DNA from: Acidimicrobiia bacterium
Lineage (GTDB): Bacteria; Actinomycetota; Acidimicrobiia; Spongiisociales; UBA11373
DNA: 40,680 bases
Assembly: GCA_016215655.1 (NCBI GenBank)
Contig: JACRIT010000069.1
Span: 1-40,680 of the forward strand
Direction of reading: 5' to 3'
The first letter of the stretch is position 1; the number at the start of each line of letters is the position of its first letter. Position numbers and translations under genes: made by a program. The notes under the pieces are model-generated. The model worked only from the letters and a program-made list of their open reading frames with translations. It ran no database searches and was not told where the DNA came from. This document shows positions 16,394-24,274 of this stretch, piece after piece.

Positions 16394-17190
16394 GACAGCA
16401 CCCGCTCGAGGAGTCGGCGCGCCATGACCCCGGAGGCATACCGTCGGTACTCCGCGGTGGAGCGATGGTCGGTGATGGGCCGAACCTCGTCGGCGACGAG
16501 GCGCGAGAACTCTGTCAGCGTTGCCTCGGTTGGCCGCGACTCTGCGGAGATCATCTCCTCGGCACGACGAGCCCGGATCGGAGTCGGCCCGACCGATCCG
16601 AGGGCCACCCGCGTGGTGCCGTCCTCGTCGCGGGTGACACAGCACGAGGCGATGGCGATGACCATGGCGCTGCGCACTCCGATCTTGGCGAAGGCCTGCC
16701 TCCGGGGGAGCCGGTCGGGAAACCGCACCCCGATGATGAGCTCGCCGGGCCCTCGCGCGTTGCGTTTCGGCCCGGTGATGAACTCATCCCACCGCAGCAC
16801 TCGCTCCCCGGCGGTGGAGCGCAGCACGACGGAGGCGTCGACCGCGGCGAGGAAGGGCAGGGTGTCGCCGGCCGGACTGGCGGTGCCGAGGTTGCCGCCG
16901 ATCGTGCCGGCGCTGCGGATCTGCGGTGAACCCACGGTGCGGGCCGCCTGCGCCAGACCGGGTATCGGTCCGGCCTCGAGCCGGCGGTAGGTGACGCCGG
17001 CGCCGATGAACCGGTCTTCCCATTCCTGGAGCTCTGCGACCCGGCGGATGGCGACGACGGCGGAGGGGCGCACGCCGTGGTAGTTCACCCCCACCATGAG
17101 GTCGGTGCCACCGGCGAGGATCGTGGCATCCGGGGCGGCGGCTGCTGCCGCCAATGCCGCCTCGAGATCGCGGGGGAGGGTGATGTCCAT
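16390..17190 (-). CDS. Xanthine dehydrogenase family, FAD-binding medium subunit
   Basis: A 266-residue flavin subunit passing electrons from the iron-sulfur subunit to NAD or another acceptor. FAD motifs are ATILAGGTDLM near residue 25 and GSPQIRSAGTIGGNLGTASPAGD near residue 95, as in CoxM/XdhB. It is the first gene of the four-gene operon. The ATG start lacks an obvious Shine-Dalgarno, and a perfect 10-bp hairpin lies four bases upstream, so leaderless or hairpin-controlled translation is possible. Confidence 0.93.
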   Translation of the reverse strand: MDITLPRDLEAALAAAAAAPDATILAGGTDLMVGVNYHGVRPSAVVAIRRVAELQEWEDRFIGAGVTYRRLEAGPIPGLAQAARTVGSPQIRSAGTIGGNLGTASPAGDTLPFLAAVDASVVLRSTAGERVLRWDEFITGPKRNARGPGELIIGVRFPDRLPRRQAFAKIGVRSAMVIAIASCCVTRDEDGTTRVALGSVGPTPIRARRAEEMISAESRPTEATLTEFSRLVADEVRPITDHRSTAEYRRYASGVMARRLLERVLS

Positions 17191-17193
17191 CGG

Positions 17194-17217
17194 CCGGGAA
17201 GCCTATTGGCTTCCCGG
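17194..17217. terminator. Perfect 10-bp hairpin upstream of the xdhM start
   Basis: Arms at 17194-17203 and 17208-17217 are exact inverted copies around the loop TATT. It lies between the metal permease stop and the xdhM start on the minus strand. It could end the permease transcript or act in the xdhM leader. Confidence 0.6.
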
Positions 17218-17243
17218 ACTCAGCTGATAGATCATCCCGGAAC

Positions 17244-17274
17244 CTGACGTCGGCCCAGGTTCGGACCGAGTCAG
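17244..17274. terminator. Imperfect hairpin after the metal ABC permease gene
   Basis: A left arm at 17244-17256 pairs, with mismatches, to 17263-17274. The left arm shares GTCGGCCCA with the inner stem downstream of gpsA, so the two may belong to one terminator-like family. Confidence 0.5.
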
Positions 17275-17323
17275 ATCGGACCCGTGCCCCATCCGCCGGG
17301 CCTCCGGCGAGCAGAACCGCGGC

Positions 17324-18151
17324 TCACCGGGGGAGGCGCCCGGCGCGCAGGCTGCGCACGGTCAGCACCACGAAGAAGAGCGCCACGGGCAGCACCGCCA
17401 TCGTCGCCGAGCCGGAGGTGCCGGCGTGATACGAGACCACGAGTCCGGCGGCCACCGACACGGTCCCGATGAGCATCGACACCAGCATCATCGCCGGGAC
17501 CCGGCGCACGATCAGGGCTGCCGTCGCCGGAGGAGCCACGAGCAGGCCGAGCACGAGGAGGGTGCCGACGGTACGCGACGATCCGATGATGGCAAGGGTG
17601 GTCATCGTCAGCAACACGCCGTGGGCGAGCCCGGGGCGAAGGCCGAGCAGCTGCGCCTTCTGCTCGTTGAACGAGAGCACGAGGAACCGGCGATAGAAGG
17701 CAAGGGAGCCGCCGACGGTCATGATCACGACCGCGGTGAGCCAGACGAGGTCTCCCCGGGTCACTCCGAAGGCGTTGCCGAAGAGGATCTCGGTGAGGCT
17801 GCCGGTGTAGGAGGGGCTGCGCGAGATGAGGATGACCCCGAGGCCGAGCATCCCCACGAAGAGCAGGCCGATGCCGGTGTCCTCCGAGAAGGCGGTCTGG
17901 CGGTGCACCAACCGGATGCCGCCGATCATGACCACCGCGGCCACGGCAGCGCCGATGGCGGGGTCGAAGCCGACGAGGGTGGCCACCGCGATCCCGGGAA
18001 CCACACCGTGGACCAGGGCATCGCCGAGGAAGGTCATGCCCCGCACCACCACCCAGATGCCTGCCGCCGAAGTGGCGATGGCGGCGAGCGCTCCGCCGAG
18101 CAGCGCGCGCTGTTGAAAGGCGAGCGCGAACGGGTCGGTCAGCCAGTCCAT
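17324..18151 (-). CDS. Metal (Zn/Mn) ABC transporter permease, ZnuB/MntB family
   Basis: A 275-residue inner-membrane permease with about eight or nine hydrophobic segments. Family features are the start PFALAFQQRALLGGALAAI, GMTFLGDALVHGVVPGIA, EDTGIGLLFVGMLGLGVIL and the ATPase-contact region near QLLGLRPG. With the binding protein just upstream (4-bp gap) and the ATPase across the divergent promoter region, it forms a complete metal importer. Zinc is preferred over manganese only because the linked Fur-type regulator has the CxxC pairs common in Zur. Confidence 0.92.
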   Translation of the reverse strand: MDWLTDPFALAFQQRALLGGALAAIATSAAGIWVVVRGMTFLGDALVHGVVPGIAVATLVGFDPAIGAAVAAVVMIGGIRLVHRQTAFSEDTGIGLLFVGMLGLGVILISRSPSYTGSLTEILFGNAFGVTRGDLVWLTAVVIMTVGGSLAFYRRFLVLSFNEQKAQLLGLRPGLAHGVLLTMTTLAIIGSSRTVGTLLVLGLLVAPPATAALIVRRVPAMMLVSMLIGTVSVAAGLVVSYHAGTSGSATMAVLPVALFFVVLTVRSLRAGRLPR

Positions 18152-18155
18152 GGAC

Positions 18156-19076
18156 TCATCCTCCCAGGGCGGCGGCGATGCGTCTGGCGTTCTCGACGAG
18201 CATGCCGGCCAGGCTCGACTCGGGCGACCCGGGCTCGCCGAGCGATTCGACGTGGAGTTCGACGACCTGGACCGAAGAGCCCACCTCGGCGGCGACCGCG
18301 GCGGCGAGGTGTGACGGCGAGGTCGTCTCGACGAAGATCGCCGGCACGTCGTGCCGTCGGATCACCTCGACGAGTGCTGCCAGTTCGGCCGAGCTGGGTT
18401 CTGCCAGCGTCGATCCACCCGGCACCACCACACCGATCACGGTGAACCCATACCGAGCGGCGAAGTACTGCAGGGCCTCGTGATTCGTGACCAGCATCCG
18501 GCGCTCTGCGGAGATCCCGCGGAGCAGGTTGCTGATCTCGGCATCGGCCGCAAGGAGCTCCGCGGCCACGGTCGAGCCTCGATCATCGAAGCCGGCAGCC
18601 GGCGCGATCTGCGCGAGGGCGGCGGCAATGATCCCGGCGGCATCGGCCATGCGCACCGGGTCGAGCCAGACATGGGGGTCGAGGGTGACACCTCCGGGAA
18701 ACGGCAGGGGTGCAACCAGCGCCGCCACCTCGAGCACCCGCACCCCGTCGGCGGCGGCACCGGCAAGGGCATCGGCGAGGCCCGCCTCGAGGCCGAGTCC
18801 ATTGGTCACCACGAGATCGGCCGCAGACAATGAGGCGATCTCCCGCGCCGAGGGCTGGTAGTCGTGCGGGTCGACTCCGATGGGGAGGAGCACCTCCACG
18901 CGGGCTTCGGCACCCGCCACCCGCGACACCAGGTCGCCGAGCACCGTGGTGCTGACGACGACGAAGGGACGGTCGTCATCTGCCGTGGAACCGCATCCGC
19001 CGCCGAGCAGCGCCGTCGCCGCCACGACGGCGGCGAGTCGGCGAAACCGAGGTCGATTGACGAAAATGAGAATCAT
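18156..19076 (-). CDS. Metal ABC transporter substrate-binding lipoprotein, ZnuA family
   Basis: A 306-residue lipoprotein (signal peptide with lipobox LGGGC) of the ZnuA/TroA cluster. It captures metal outside the membrane and hands it to the permease. Likely ligands are the histidines in GVDPHDYQP, LDPHVWLDP and VTNHEALQYF and the late acidic/His region VETTSPSHL. The histidine-rich loop of enterobacterial ZnuA is missing. The ATG at 19076 gives a normal signal peptide. A longer reading frame reaches 19124 but would place extra charged residues before the signal. A Fur-type operator covers the start codon, so the mRNA is probably leaderless or starts very close to it. Confidence 0.92.
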   Translation of the reverse strand: MILIFVNRPRFRRLAAVVAATALLGGGCGSTADDDRPFVVVSTTVLGDLVSRVAGAEARVEVLLPIGVDPHDYQPSAREIASLSAADLVVTNGLGLEAGLADALAGAAADGVRVLEVAALVAPLPFPGGVTLDPHVWLDPVRMADAAGIIAAALAQIAPAAGFDDRGSTVAAELLAADAEISNLLRGISAERRMLVTNHEALQYFAARYGFTVIGVVVPGGSTLAEPSSAELAALVEVIRRHDVPAIFVETTSPSHLAAAVAAEVGSSVQVVELHVESLGEPGSPESSLAGMLVENARRIAAALGG

Positions 19077-19077
19077 T
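19065..19077. promoter_or_regulatory. Fur/Zur-type operator over the znuA start codon
   Basis: AATGA-GAA-TCATT is a perfect 5-3-5 inverted repeat, matching the core of the classic Fur-family box (AATGATAATCATT) at 12 of 13 positions. It sits in the divergent region between the binding protein and the Fur-family gene, the expected place for metal-dependent repression. Bound repressor would cover the binding-protein start codon. Confidence 0.75.
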
Positions 19078-19106
19078 CCTATCCTGATGTTCCCAACGAT
19101 ATCAGC

Positions 19107-19115
19107 GGGGTGGAG
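19107..19115 (+). promoter_or_regulatory. Shine-Dalgarno for the Fur/Zur gene
   Basis: GGGGTGGAG ends eight bases before ATC 19124. No ATG, GTG or TTG exists in this frame between the upstream stop at 19085 and GTG 19238, so this site argues for an ATC start codon. Confidence 0.55.
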
Positions 19116-19123
19116 CCATCGCA

Positions 19124-19549
19124 ATCGAAGAGCACGTCATCGATCGACTCACCGCCGTCGGAGCCCGCTTCACGGCGGCGCGCCGCGCCGTCTTCGAGGA
19201 GCTGCTCCAGTCCGAAGGACCCCGCTCGGCCGCCGAGGTGCACGAAGGGCTGTCGAGATCGATCCCCTTGTCCTCTCTCTATCGATGCCTGGCGGTGCTC
19301 GAGCAAGCCGGTGTGGTCATCCCGCATCATGGGATGCGCGGGGTGACCAGGTATGAGCCTGCGGAGTGGCTCTCGGGGCATCACCATCACTTTCGCTGCA
19401 CCGAGTGCGGGCGGGTCGAGGATGTGGCGGTGACGCCTGCGGAGGAGCGGCGCATGGCCCAGCTGGTCGGCGGGATGGCAGGACGTGCCGGATTCCACGT
19501 GACGGGCCATACCCTCGAGATCGAGGGCCGATGCGAGCGGTGCATGTGA
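19124..19549 (+). CDS. Fur-family metal regulator (Zur-like), non-standard ATC start
   Basis: About 141 residues. The N-terminal winged helix reads EEHVIDRLTAVGARFTAARRAVFEELL in two blocks and has the recognition helix SSLYRCLAVLEQAGVV. The dimerisation half has GHHHHFRCTECGRVEDV and the closing CERC, giving the two CxxC structural zinc pairs. Such proteins repress metal-uptake genes when zinc (Zur) or iron (Fur) is plentiful, and linkage to a Zn/Mn importer favours Zur. No ATG, GTG or TTG precedes the DNA-binding helices, so I place the start at ATC 19124, eight bases after GGGGTGGAG. GTG 19238 would delete the DNA-binding domain. A sequencing error near the start is the alternative. It runs into the ATPase gene 19 bases later. 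Confidence 0.85.
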   Translation: MEEHVIDRLTAVGARFTAARRAVFEELLQSEGPRSAAEVHEGLSRSIPLSSLYRCLAVLEQAGVVIPHHGMRGVTRYEPAEWLSGHHHHFRCTECGRVEDVAVTPAEERRMAQLVGGMAGRAGFHVTGHTLEIEGRCERCM

Positions 19550-19568
19550 TGTCCCGAAGGCACCTGCG

Positions 19569-20360
19569 ATGACCGATGCGATCGTCGGCCGCGGGGTTTC
19601 GTTTCGGTACGGCGACCACGTCGCCCTCGCGGCGTCCTCGTTCACCATTCCGGAGCGGGCGGTGACGACACTCATCGGACCCAATGGATCGGGCAAGTCC
19701 ACCCTGCTCCACGCCATCGCCGGCCTGGTCACTCCGTTCACCGGGACGTTGGAGATCGCAGGGAATCATCGCATCGCCTACGTTCTCCAGGCCACCAAGG
19801 TCAATGAGGCATTGCCGGCGACGGTCCGGGAGGTGGTGGCGATGGGCCGGTATGCCACCACCGGGCCGTATCGGCGCCTCGGCGCAGCCGATCGAGCCGC
19901 CGTCGACCACGCCATCGAGCGGATGGGGATCGAGTCGCTTGCCGGTCGCCACCTTCGAGAACTCTCCGGAGGGCAACGGCAGCGAGTGTTCGTCGCCCAG
20001 GGAATCGCCCAGGATCACGACATCTTGCTGCTCGATGAGCCGCTCACGGGGCTCGACCTTCCCTCGGCCAAGGCGATCGACGATGTGCTTCACGAGGAGC
20101 AGGCTGCGGGACGCACGGTGGTGATCACCTCGCACGACCTCAATGAGGCCGCCGCCGGCGACTGGGTGGTGCTGCTGGCGCACCGGGTGGTGGCGTGCGG
20201 TCCACCGGCGGCGGTCCTCACGCCGGCGCATCTCACCGCCGCCTACGGCCCGATCCTGCTCCACGAGGAGGGCGGCTTCATGTTCGAAGACCCCGCCCAC
20301 CGCCCGGTCGTGGGGAGGCATGAGCATGGAACGCGGGGTGATGGTGCAACTGCACCATGA
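19569..20360 (+). CDS. Metal ABC transporter ATP-binding protein, ZnuC family
   Basis: A 263-residue ATPase driving the metal importer. It has Walker A GPNGSGKST near residue 38, the Q-loop in YVLQATKVNE, signature LSGGQRQR near 140, Walker B ILLLDEPLTGLD and the switch histidine in ITSHDLNEA. The last 30 or so residues (His/Gly rich) are variable in the family. It is co-transcribed with the Fur-type regulator, away from the permease and binding protein, so each promoter supplies part of the importer. Its stop is followed by heptad element D, shared with the convergent acyltransferase gene. Confidence 0.92.
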   Translation: MTDAIVGRGVSFRYGDHVALAASSFTIPERAVTTLIGPNGSGKSTLLHAIAGLVTPFTGTLEIAGNHRIAYVLQATKVNEALPATVREVVAMGRYATTGPYRRLGAADRAAVDHAIERMGIESLAGRHLRELSGGQRQRVFVAQGIAQDHDILLLDEPLTGLDLPSAKAIDDVLHEEQAAGRTVVITSHDLNEAAAGDWVVLLAHRVVACGPPAAVLTPAHLTAAYGPILLHEEGGFMFEDPAHRPVVGRHEHGTRGDGATAP

Positions 20361-20362
20361 GC

Positions 20363-20495
20363 GCTGCCGGATGCCGGATGCCCGACGCTGCTACCCGTCA
20401 CCGACGTTCGTTCTGAGCGAATTGCGAATTGCGAGTGCGCCACCCGCTCTGAGCGCATTGCGCATCGCGGGACCGGGCTTCGGGCATCCGGTACC
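20363..20495. repeat. Heptad repeat element D (19 units, convergent intergenic palindrome)
   Basis: Nineteen in-phase 7-bp words fill the whole gap between the converging znuC-like and acyltransferase genes. Examples are gatgccg/gatgccc, gaattgc twice, cgcattg/cgcatcg and gggcttc/gggcatc. The ends form a stem: 20374-20385 matches the complement of 20480-20491, with further pairing inward to about 20397/20468. It probably acts as a two-way terminator. Confidence 0.8.
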
Positions 20496-21058
20496 TACTC
20501 CTCCTCCGCCTTCAGCCGAACCGGTCCCGCCTTCTCCGGCTTGATGCCGCGGATGCCGTCGTAGAACGGCCGGATGCGATCCATGTCGGCGGTGACATCG
20601 CCCGTTGCTTCGATCGTGGGGCCGACGCGCACCTCGCGCCGTTCGGCGTCGATGCGAGCGAGCACGATGGGAACGCCGGCGGCGCGGGCGATCTCGTAGA
20701 AGCCGGACTTCCAGTACTGCCGGTGGCTGCGGGTGCCCTCGGGGGCGAGCACCATGGTGAGGCGCTCACTGGAGGCAAAGGCCTCGCGGATCTGGTCGAT
20801 GATGCCTCCCGGGCGGCTGCGATCCACCGGGATGCCTCCCAGCAGGCGGAAGAACCATCCGAATGGGGGCCGGAACAGCGTGTGCTTGCCGAGGAACCTG
20901 ATCTTCACCCCGAGAGCCCGCGCCGCCAGCATCCCGATGGGAAAGTCCCAGTTCGAGGTATGGGGGGCGCCGATGATCACCATCTTGTCCAGGGGAGGCA
21001 CCTCGCCCGCGGTCTTCCATCCGCCCAGGCGCAGGAGACGCTGCCAGAACCACCTCAT
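20495..21058 (-). CDS. 1-acyl-glycerol-phosphate acyltransferase-like (PlsC family)
   Basis: A 187-residue membrane-associated acyltransferase. The catalytic motif appears as GAPHTSNWDF (H-x4-D) near residue 32, followed by FLGKHTLFRPPFGWFFRLLGGIPVDR, with LAPEGTRS as the acceptor-binding block. Family members acylate lysophosphatidic acid or related lipids. Its short length (about 190) is typical of the actinobacterial group. The ATG overlaps the 8-oxoguanine deaminase stop (ATGA), an unexpected coupling of lipid and purine genes. Its TAG falls at the edge of heptad element D. Confidence 0.88.
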   Translation of the reverse strand: MRWFWQRLLRLGGWKTAGEVPPLDKMVIIGAPHTSNWDFPIGMLAARALGVKIRFLGKHTLFRPPFGWFFRLLGGIPVDRSRPGGIIDQIREAFASSERLTMVLAPEGTRSHRQYWKSGFYEIARAAGVPIVLARIDAERREVRVGPTIEATGDVTADMDRIRPFYDGIRGIKPEKAGPVRLKAEEE

Positions 21059-22419
21059 CGAATCAGTCCGCGGGCGAGGCGATTGTGCGACTCCACGAGA
21101 GCGCGCTCGTCGATGGTGACATGACGCCCGCCATCGATCACGCGGCGACCGCCGACGACGACATGACATGGCGGCGTCGGTGACGCCAGCAGCACCGCAG
21201 CCACCGGATCGTGGCGGGCACCGGAGTACTCGACGCGGTCGAGATCGAGGCTGAAGCAGTCTGCCTGCTTGCCCGCCTCGATCGATCCGACATCGTCGCG
21301 GCCCAACACCTCGGCTCCCCCTCGCGTCGCCAGTTCCAGCGCGGCGCGCGCCGACATCTGGGTGCCGTCGCCGATGCCCGGGGCCACGGAGAGGCGGGCC
21401 AGCAACATCGCCTGGCGGGCCTCGGAGAGCAGGTTGCCGCTGTCGTTGCTCGCCGAGCCATCGACACCGAGACCCACCGGCACCCCGGCAGCGAGATAGC
21501 GGCGCACCGGTGCGATGCCGGAGGCAAGGCGCATGTTGGAGGTGGGGCAGTGGGCGACGCCGGTGCGGGTGGCGGCCATGCGGGAGATCTCGTCGGCGGC
21601 GATGAAGACGCCATGGGCGAACCACACGTCGTGGCCAAGCCATCCGAGGTCGGCGGCGTACTCCACCGGGCGCTTGCCGAAGCGTTCCAGGGTGAACCGT
21701 TCCTCGTCGTGGGTCTCGGCGAGATGGGTGTGGAGCCGGACCCCGTAGTGGCGCGCCAGCTCGGCCGAGTCCCGCATGAGAGCCTCGGTGACACTGAATG
21801 GCGAGCACGGCGCCACGACGACGCGCCGCATCGACCCCGGTGCGGGATCGTGGAACATGTCGATGGCGCGAGCGGTGTCGGCGAGGATCGTGTCGTGGTC
21901 CTGCACGACCGAGTCGGGCGGCAGCCCGCCGTCCTTCTCCGACAGGCTCATCGATCCTCGCGAGGCATGGAACCGGATCCCCACCGGGGCGGCGCCGGCG
22001 AACTGGTCGTCGATCGACGAGCCGTTGGGCCAGAGGTACTGGTGATCGAAGGCGGTGGTGCAGCCAGACCTGGCGAGCTCGAGAAGCCCGAGCGTCGTGG
22101 CGGAACGCACCGCCTCGGGGGTGAGGCGTGCCCAGATGGGGTAGAGGGTGCGCAGCCATTCGAACAGTGCGGAGTCCTGGGCGCCGGGGACGGCGCGGGT
22201 CAGCGACTGATAGAGGTGATGGTGGGTATTGATGAGTCCCGGCAGCACCACGCATCCGGTGGCGTCGAGCACGTCATCCGCCGTCGTCGGAAGCTCCTCG
22301 CTGGCACCGACCTGCTCGATGACCCCATCCCGGGCGAAGAACCCCCCGTCGGCGATCTCCCGCCGTGCCCCGTCCATGGTGACGAGCACGGTGGCGTTCT
22401 TCAGCAGGAAGGTGGGCAC
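21055..22419 (-). CDS. 8-oxoguanine deaminase (amidohydrolase)
   Basis: A 454-residue zinc amidohydrolase. Metal ligands are the HxH in GLINTHHHLYQSLTRA, His in HTHLAETHDEE, His in WFAHGVF and Asp in GLGVDGSASNDSGN. The blocks RAVPGAQDSALFEWLRTLYPIWA and SGCTTAFDHQYLWPNG closely resemble known 8-oxoguanine deaminases, which turn 8-oxoguanine into urate plus ammonia. A related guanine, isoxanthopterin or s-triazine deaminase is possible. Urate is the substrate of the puuD pathway further on in the window, so this enzyme would feed it directly. The ATG start is normal for the family, and element I lies just upstream. Confidence 0.88.
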   Translation of the reverse strand: MPTFLLKNATVLVTMDGARREIADGGFFARDGVIEQVGASEELPTTADDVLDATGCVVLPGLINTHHHLYQSLTRAVPGAQDSALFEWLRTLYPIWARLTPEAVRSATTLGLLELARSGCTTAFDHQYLWPNGSSIDDQFAGAAPVGIRFHASRGSMSLSEKDGGLPPDSVVQDHDTILADTARAIDMFHDPAPGSMRRVVVAPCSPFSVTEALMRDSAELARHYGVRLHTHLAETHDEERFTLERFGKRPVEYAADLGWLGHDVWFAHGVFIAADEISRMAATRTGVAHCPTSNMRLASGIAPVRRYLAAGVPVGLGVDGSASNDSGNLLSEARQAMLLARLSVAPGIGDGTQMSARAALELATRGGAEVLGRDDVGSIEAGKQADCFSLDLDRVEYSGARHDPVAAVLLASPTPPCHVVVGGRRVIDGGRHVTIDERALVESHNRLARGLIR

Positions 22420-22430
22420 GGAGGAACGCT

Positions 22431-22458
22431 ACCCGCTTCCCGCAACCCGCTTCCCGCC
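22431..22458. repeat. Heptad repeat element I (4 units)
   Basis: Two copies of a 14-bp pair of 7-bp words, acccgct-tcccgca then acccgct-tcccgcc, lie between the ABC exporter stop and the 8-oxoguanine deaminase start. No palindromic partner is visible. Confidence 0.65.
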
Positions 22459-22486
22459 AGAACGCGCGTGACTTCCGCCGGGCGGC

Positions 22487-24274
22487 TCAGCCCGGTTCAC
22501 CCTCCCACAGCGCGCGGAACTCGGCAGAGGTCGCCAGCAGGTCGTCGAGCCTGCCGATGGCGGTGACGCGGCCCCGTGCCATCACGACGATCTGATCGGC
22601 ACGCTGCAGCGCCGGGCGGCGGTGCGACACGACCAGGCTGGTGACCCCGGAGCGGTCGCGAAACAGGCGCTCCCAGAGGATGCGCTCCGTCTCGACGTCG
22701 AGGGCGCTGGAGACGTCGTCGAACACCAGCAGGTCGGGGCGGCGCACGAACATGCGCGCCGTTGCCGAACGCTGGATCTGCCCACCGGAGAGCCGCACCC
22801 CGAGCGGGCCCACCATGGTGTCGAGGCCCTGCGGCATCTCGGACACGTCGGGGGTCATCACCGCGGCATCGACCGCCTCGGCCACGACCTCGGCGGGGTC
22901 GGTGCGTCCCATGAGGAGGTTCTCCATGAGGCTCATCGAGAACAGCCGGGGCACCTGTGGTGTGTAGGCCGAGCGCGGGGGGACGAAGAACCGAGCTGGT
23001 TCGTCCACCACCTTCCCGTTCCACGACACCGTGCCGGCCTCGACCGCGACGAGTCCCAGGATGGATCGCAGCAGCGTCGTCTTGCCGGATCCGACCCTCC
23101 CGGTGATCACGGTGAACGATCCCGCGGGCACCTCGAAGGTCACATCCTCGATGCCGTCGGCGGTGCCGGGATAGTGGAAGGTGAGGCCCGTGACCTCGAG
23201 ACGCTCGAGGGGCGTGAGGTGCGCCGGCGCCACGTCGGGTTCGGGGAGCGTCCCGGTGAGCTGCAGGTCGTGGTGCGCCACCAGGCGCATCGGATCGGTG
23301 TCGCCCATGAGCGCCACCATCCGGGCAAACGACACCGACGCCTGCTGGTAGCGGGCGATGAACATGCCGAGGAAGAACACCGAGTCGGTCACGAAGCCCA
23401 CGAAGTAGACGAACAAGGCGAACTCGCCCACGGTGAACTCCCCGGAGCGCATCGAGGCCGCGCCGACCACGAGGATGATGCCGGTGCCGATGCTCACGGT
23501 GTTCCAGAAGAGCGACTCGAGCATCGACTCGAGCACCTTGTCCTTGACCGCGACGGTGCGGCGCTCGTCGCTGAGGCGACGGAAGTGCCCCACCATCGAG
23601 TGCTCGGCTCCCGCCACCTTGATCGCCTGCACCGATCCGAAGGTCTCGCCGAGCGCCTCGGTCACTCGTCCGGTCGCCACGCGGGTCGCCTCGCGATAGC
23701 GCTTCACCCGGTGCCGCGCCTTGGCGGCGAGGTAGACCACCACGACGGTGGGTCCGAACACCACGAGGGTGAGGAAGCCGTCGATCGACACGAGCATCCA
23801 GATGGCGATCACGGAGAACAGGCTGAGTCCGACCATGTCGACGGTCCACGAGAACGACTCGACGTTCTCGTCCACGTCGTCGCGAAAGCGGCTGATGGCG
23901 TCGCCCGGGGACTCCTTCATCGCCTGGGCTCCGGGCAAGTCGAAGATCCGCTCCAGCATGTTGCGGCGGAGCAGGGTGGCCACCCGGAACATGAGGTGGA
24001 CGTCGTTCCACATCGCCACGATCACGAAGGTGATCCGGCCGATGGCGTAGGCCAGCGTGATCGCCACGAGGACCACGATCGGCGGGGCACTGGCGGTGTC
24101 GCCCGTGATCGAGTCGAAGAAGGTGCGCGTGATGAGCGCCGGGATCACCGGCATGACCCACATCGACGCCCACATGACGACATTGATGGCGTAGCGCAAC
24201 CGATGCTGGGTGATGAGACCCCAGCCGAGGCGCGCCGTGGGGACGTGCGACGTGTCGATCCTGGGTTCGCTCAT
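22487..24274 (-). CDS. ABC exporter half-transporter with degenerate ATPase site
   Basis: A 595-residue fusion of a six-helix ABC exporter membrane domain (residues about 20-330) and an ATPase domain (about 365-590). It has Walker A GRVGSGKTT, signature LSGGQIQR, Walker B LLVFDDVSS and the switch histidine in VVSHRRPAL. The residue after the Walker B aspartate is Asp instead of the catalytic Glu. This is the mark of the inactive site in heterodimeric exporters of the TM287/288 kind. Its ATG overlaps the stop of the partner gene (ATGA), so the two are made together. Substrate unknown; lipids, peptides or drugs are usual for the group. Confidence 0.93.
   Translation of the reverse strand: MSEPRIDTSHVPTARLGWGLITQHRLRYAINVVMWASMWVMPVIPALITRTFFDSITGDTASAPPIVVLVAITLAYAIGRITFVIVAMWNDVHLMFRVATLLRRNMLERIFDLPGAQAMKESPGDAISRFRDDVDENVESFSWTVDMVGLSLFSVIAIWMLVSIDGFLTLVVFGPTVVVVYLAAKARHRVKRYREATRVATGRVTEALGETFGSVQAIKVAGAEHSMVGHFRRLSDERRTVAVKDKVLESMLESLFWNTVSIGTGIILVVGAASMRSGEFTVGEFALFVYFVGFVTDSVFFLGMFIARYQQASVSFARMVALMGDTDPMRLVAHHDLQLTGTLPEPDVAPAHLTPLERLEVTGLTFHYPGTADGIEDVTFEVPAGSFTVITGRVGSGKTTLLRSILGLVAVEAGTVSWNGKVVDEPARFFVPPRSAYTPQVPRLFSMSLMENLLMGRTDPAEVVAEAVDAAVMTPDVSEMPQGLDTMVGPLGVRLSGGQIQRSATARMFVRRPDLLVFDDVSSALDVETERILWERLFRDRSGVTSLVVSHRRPALQRADQIVVMARGRVTAIGRLDDLLATSAEFRALWEGEPG

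Noticed and set aside
19238-19549. GTG 19238 as the start of the Fur-family gene
   Set aside because: It would leave out most of the DNA-binding helices that are clearly encoded upstream in the same frame.
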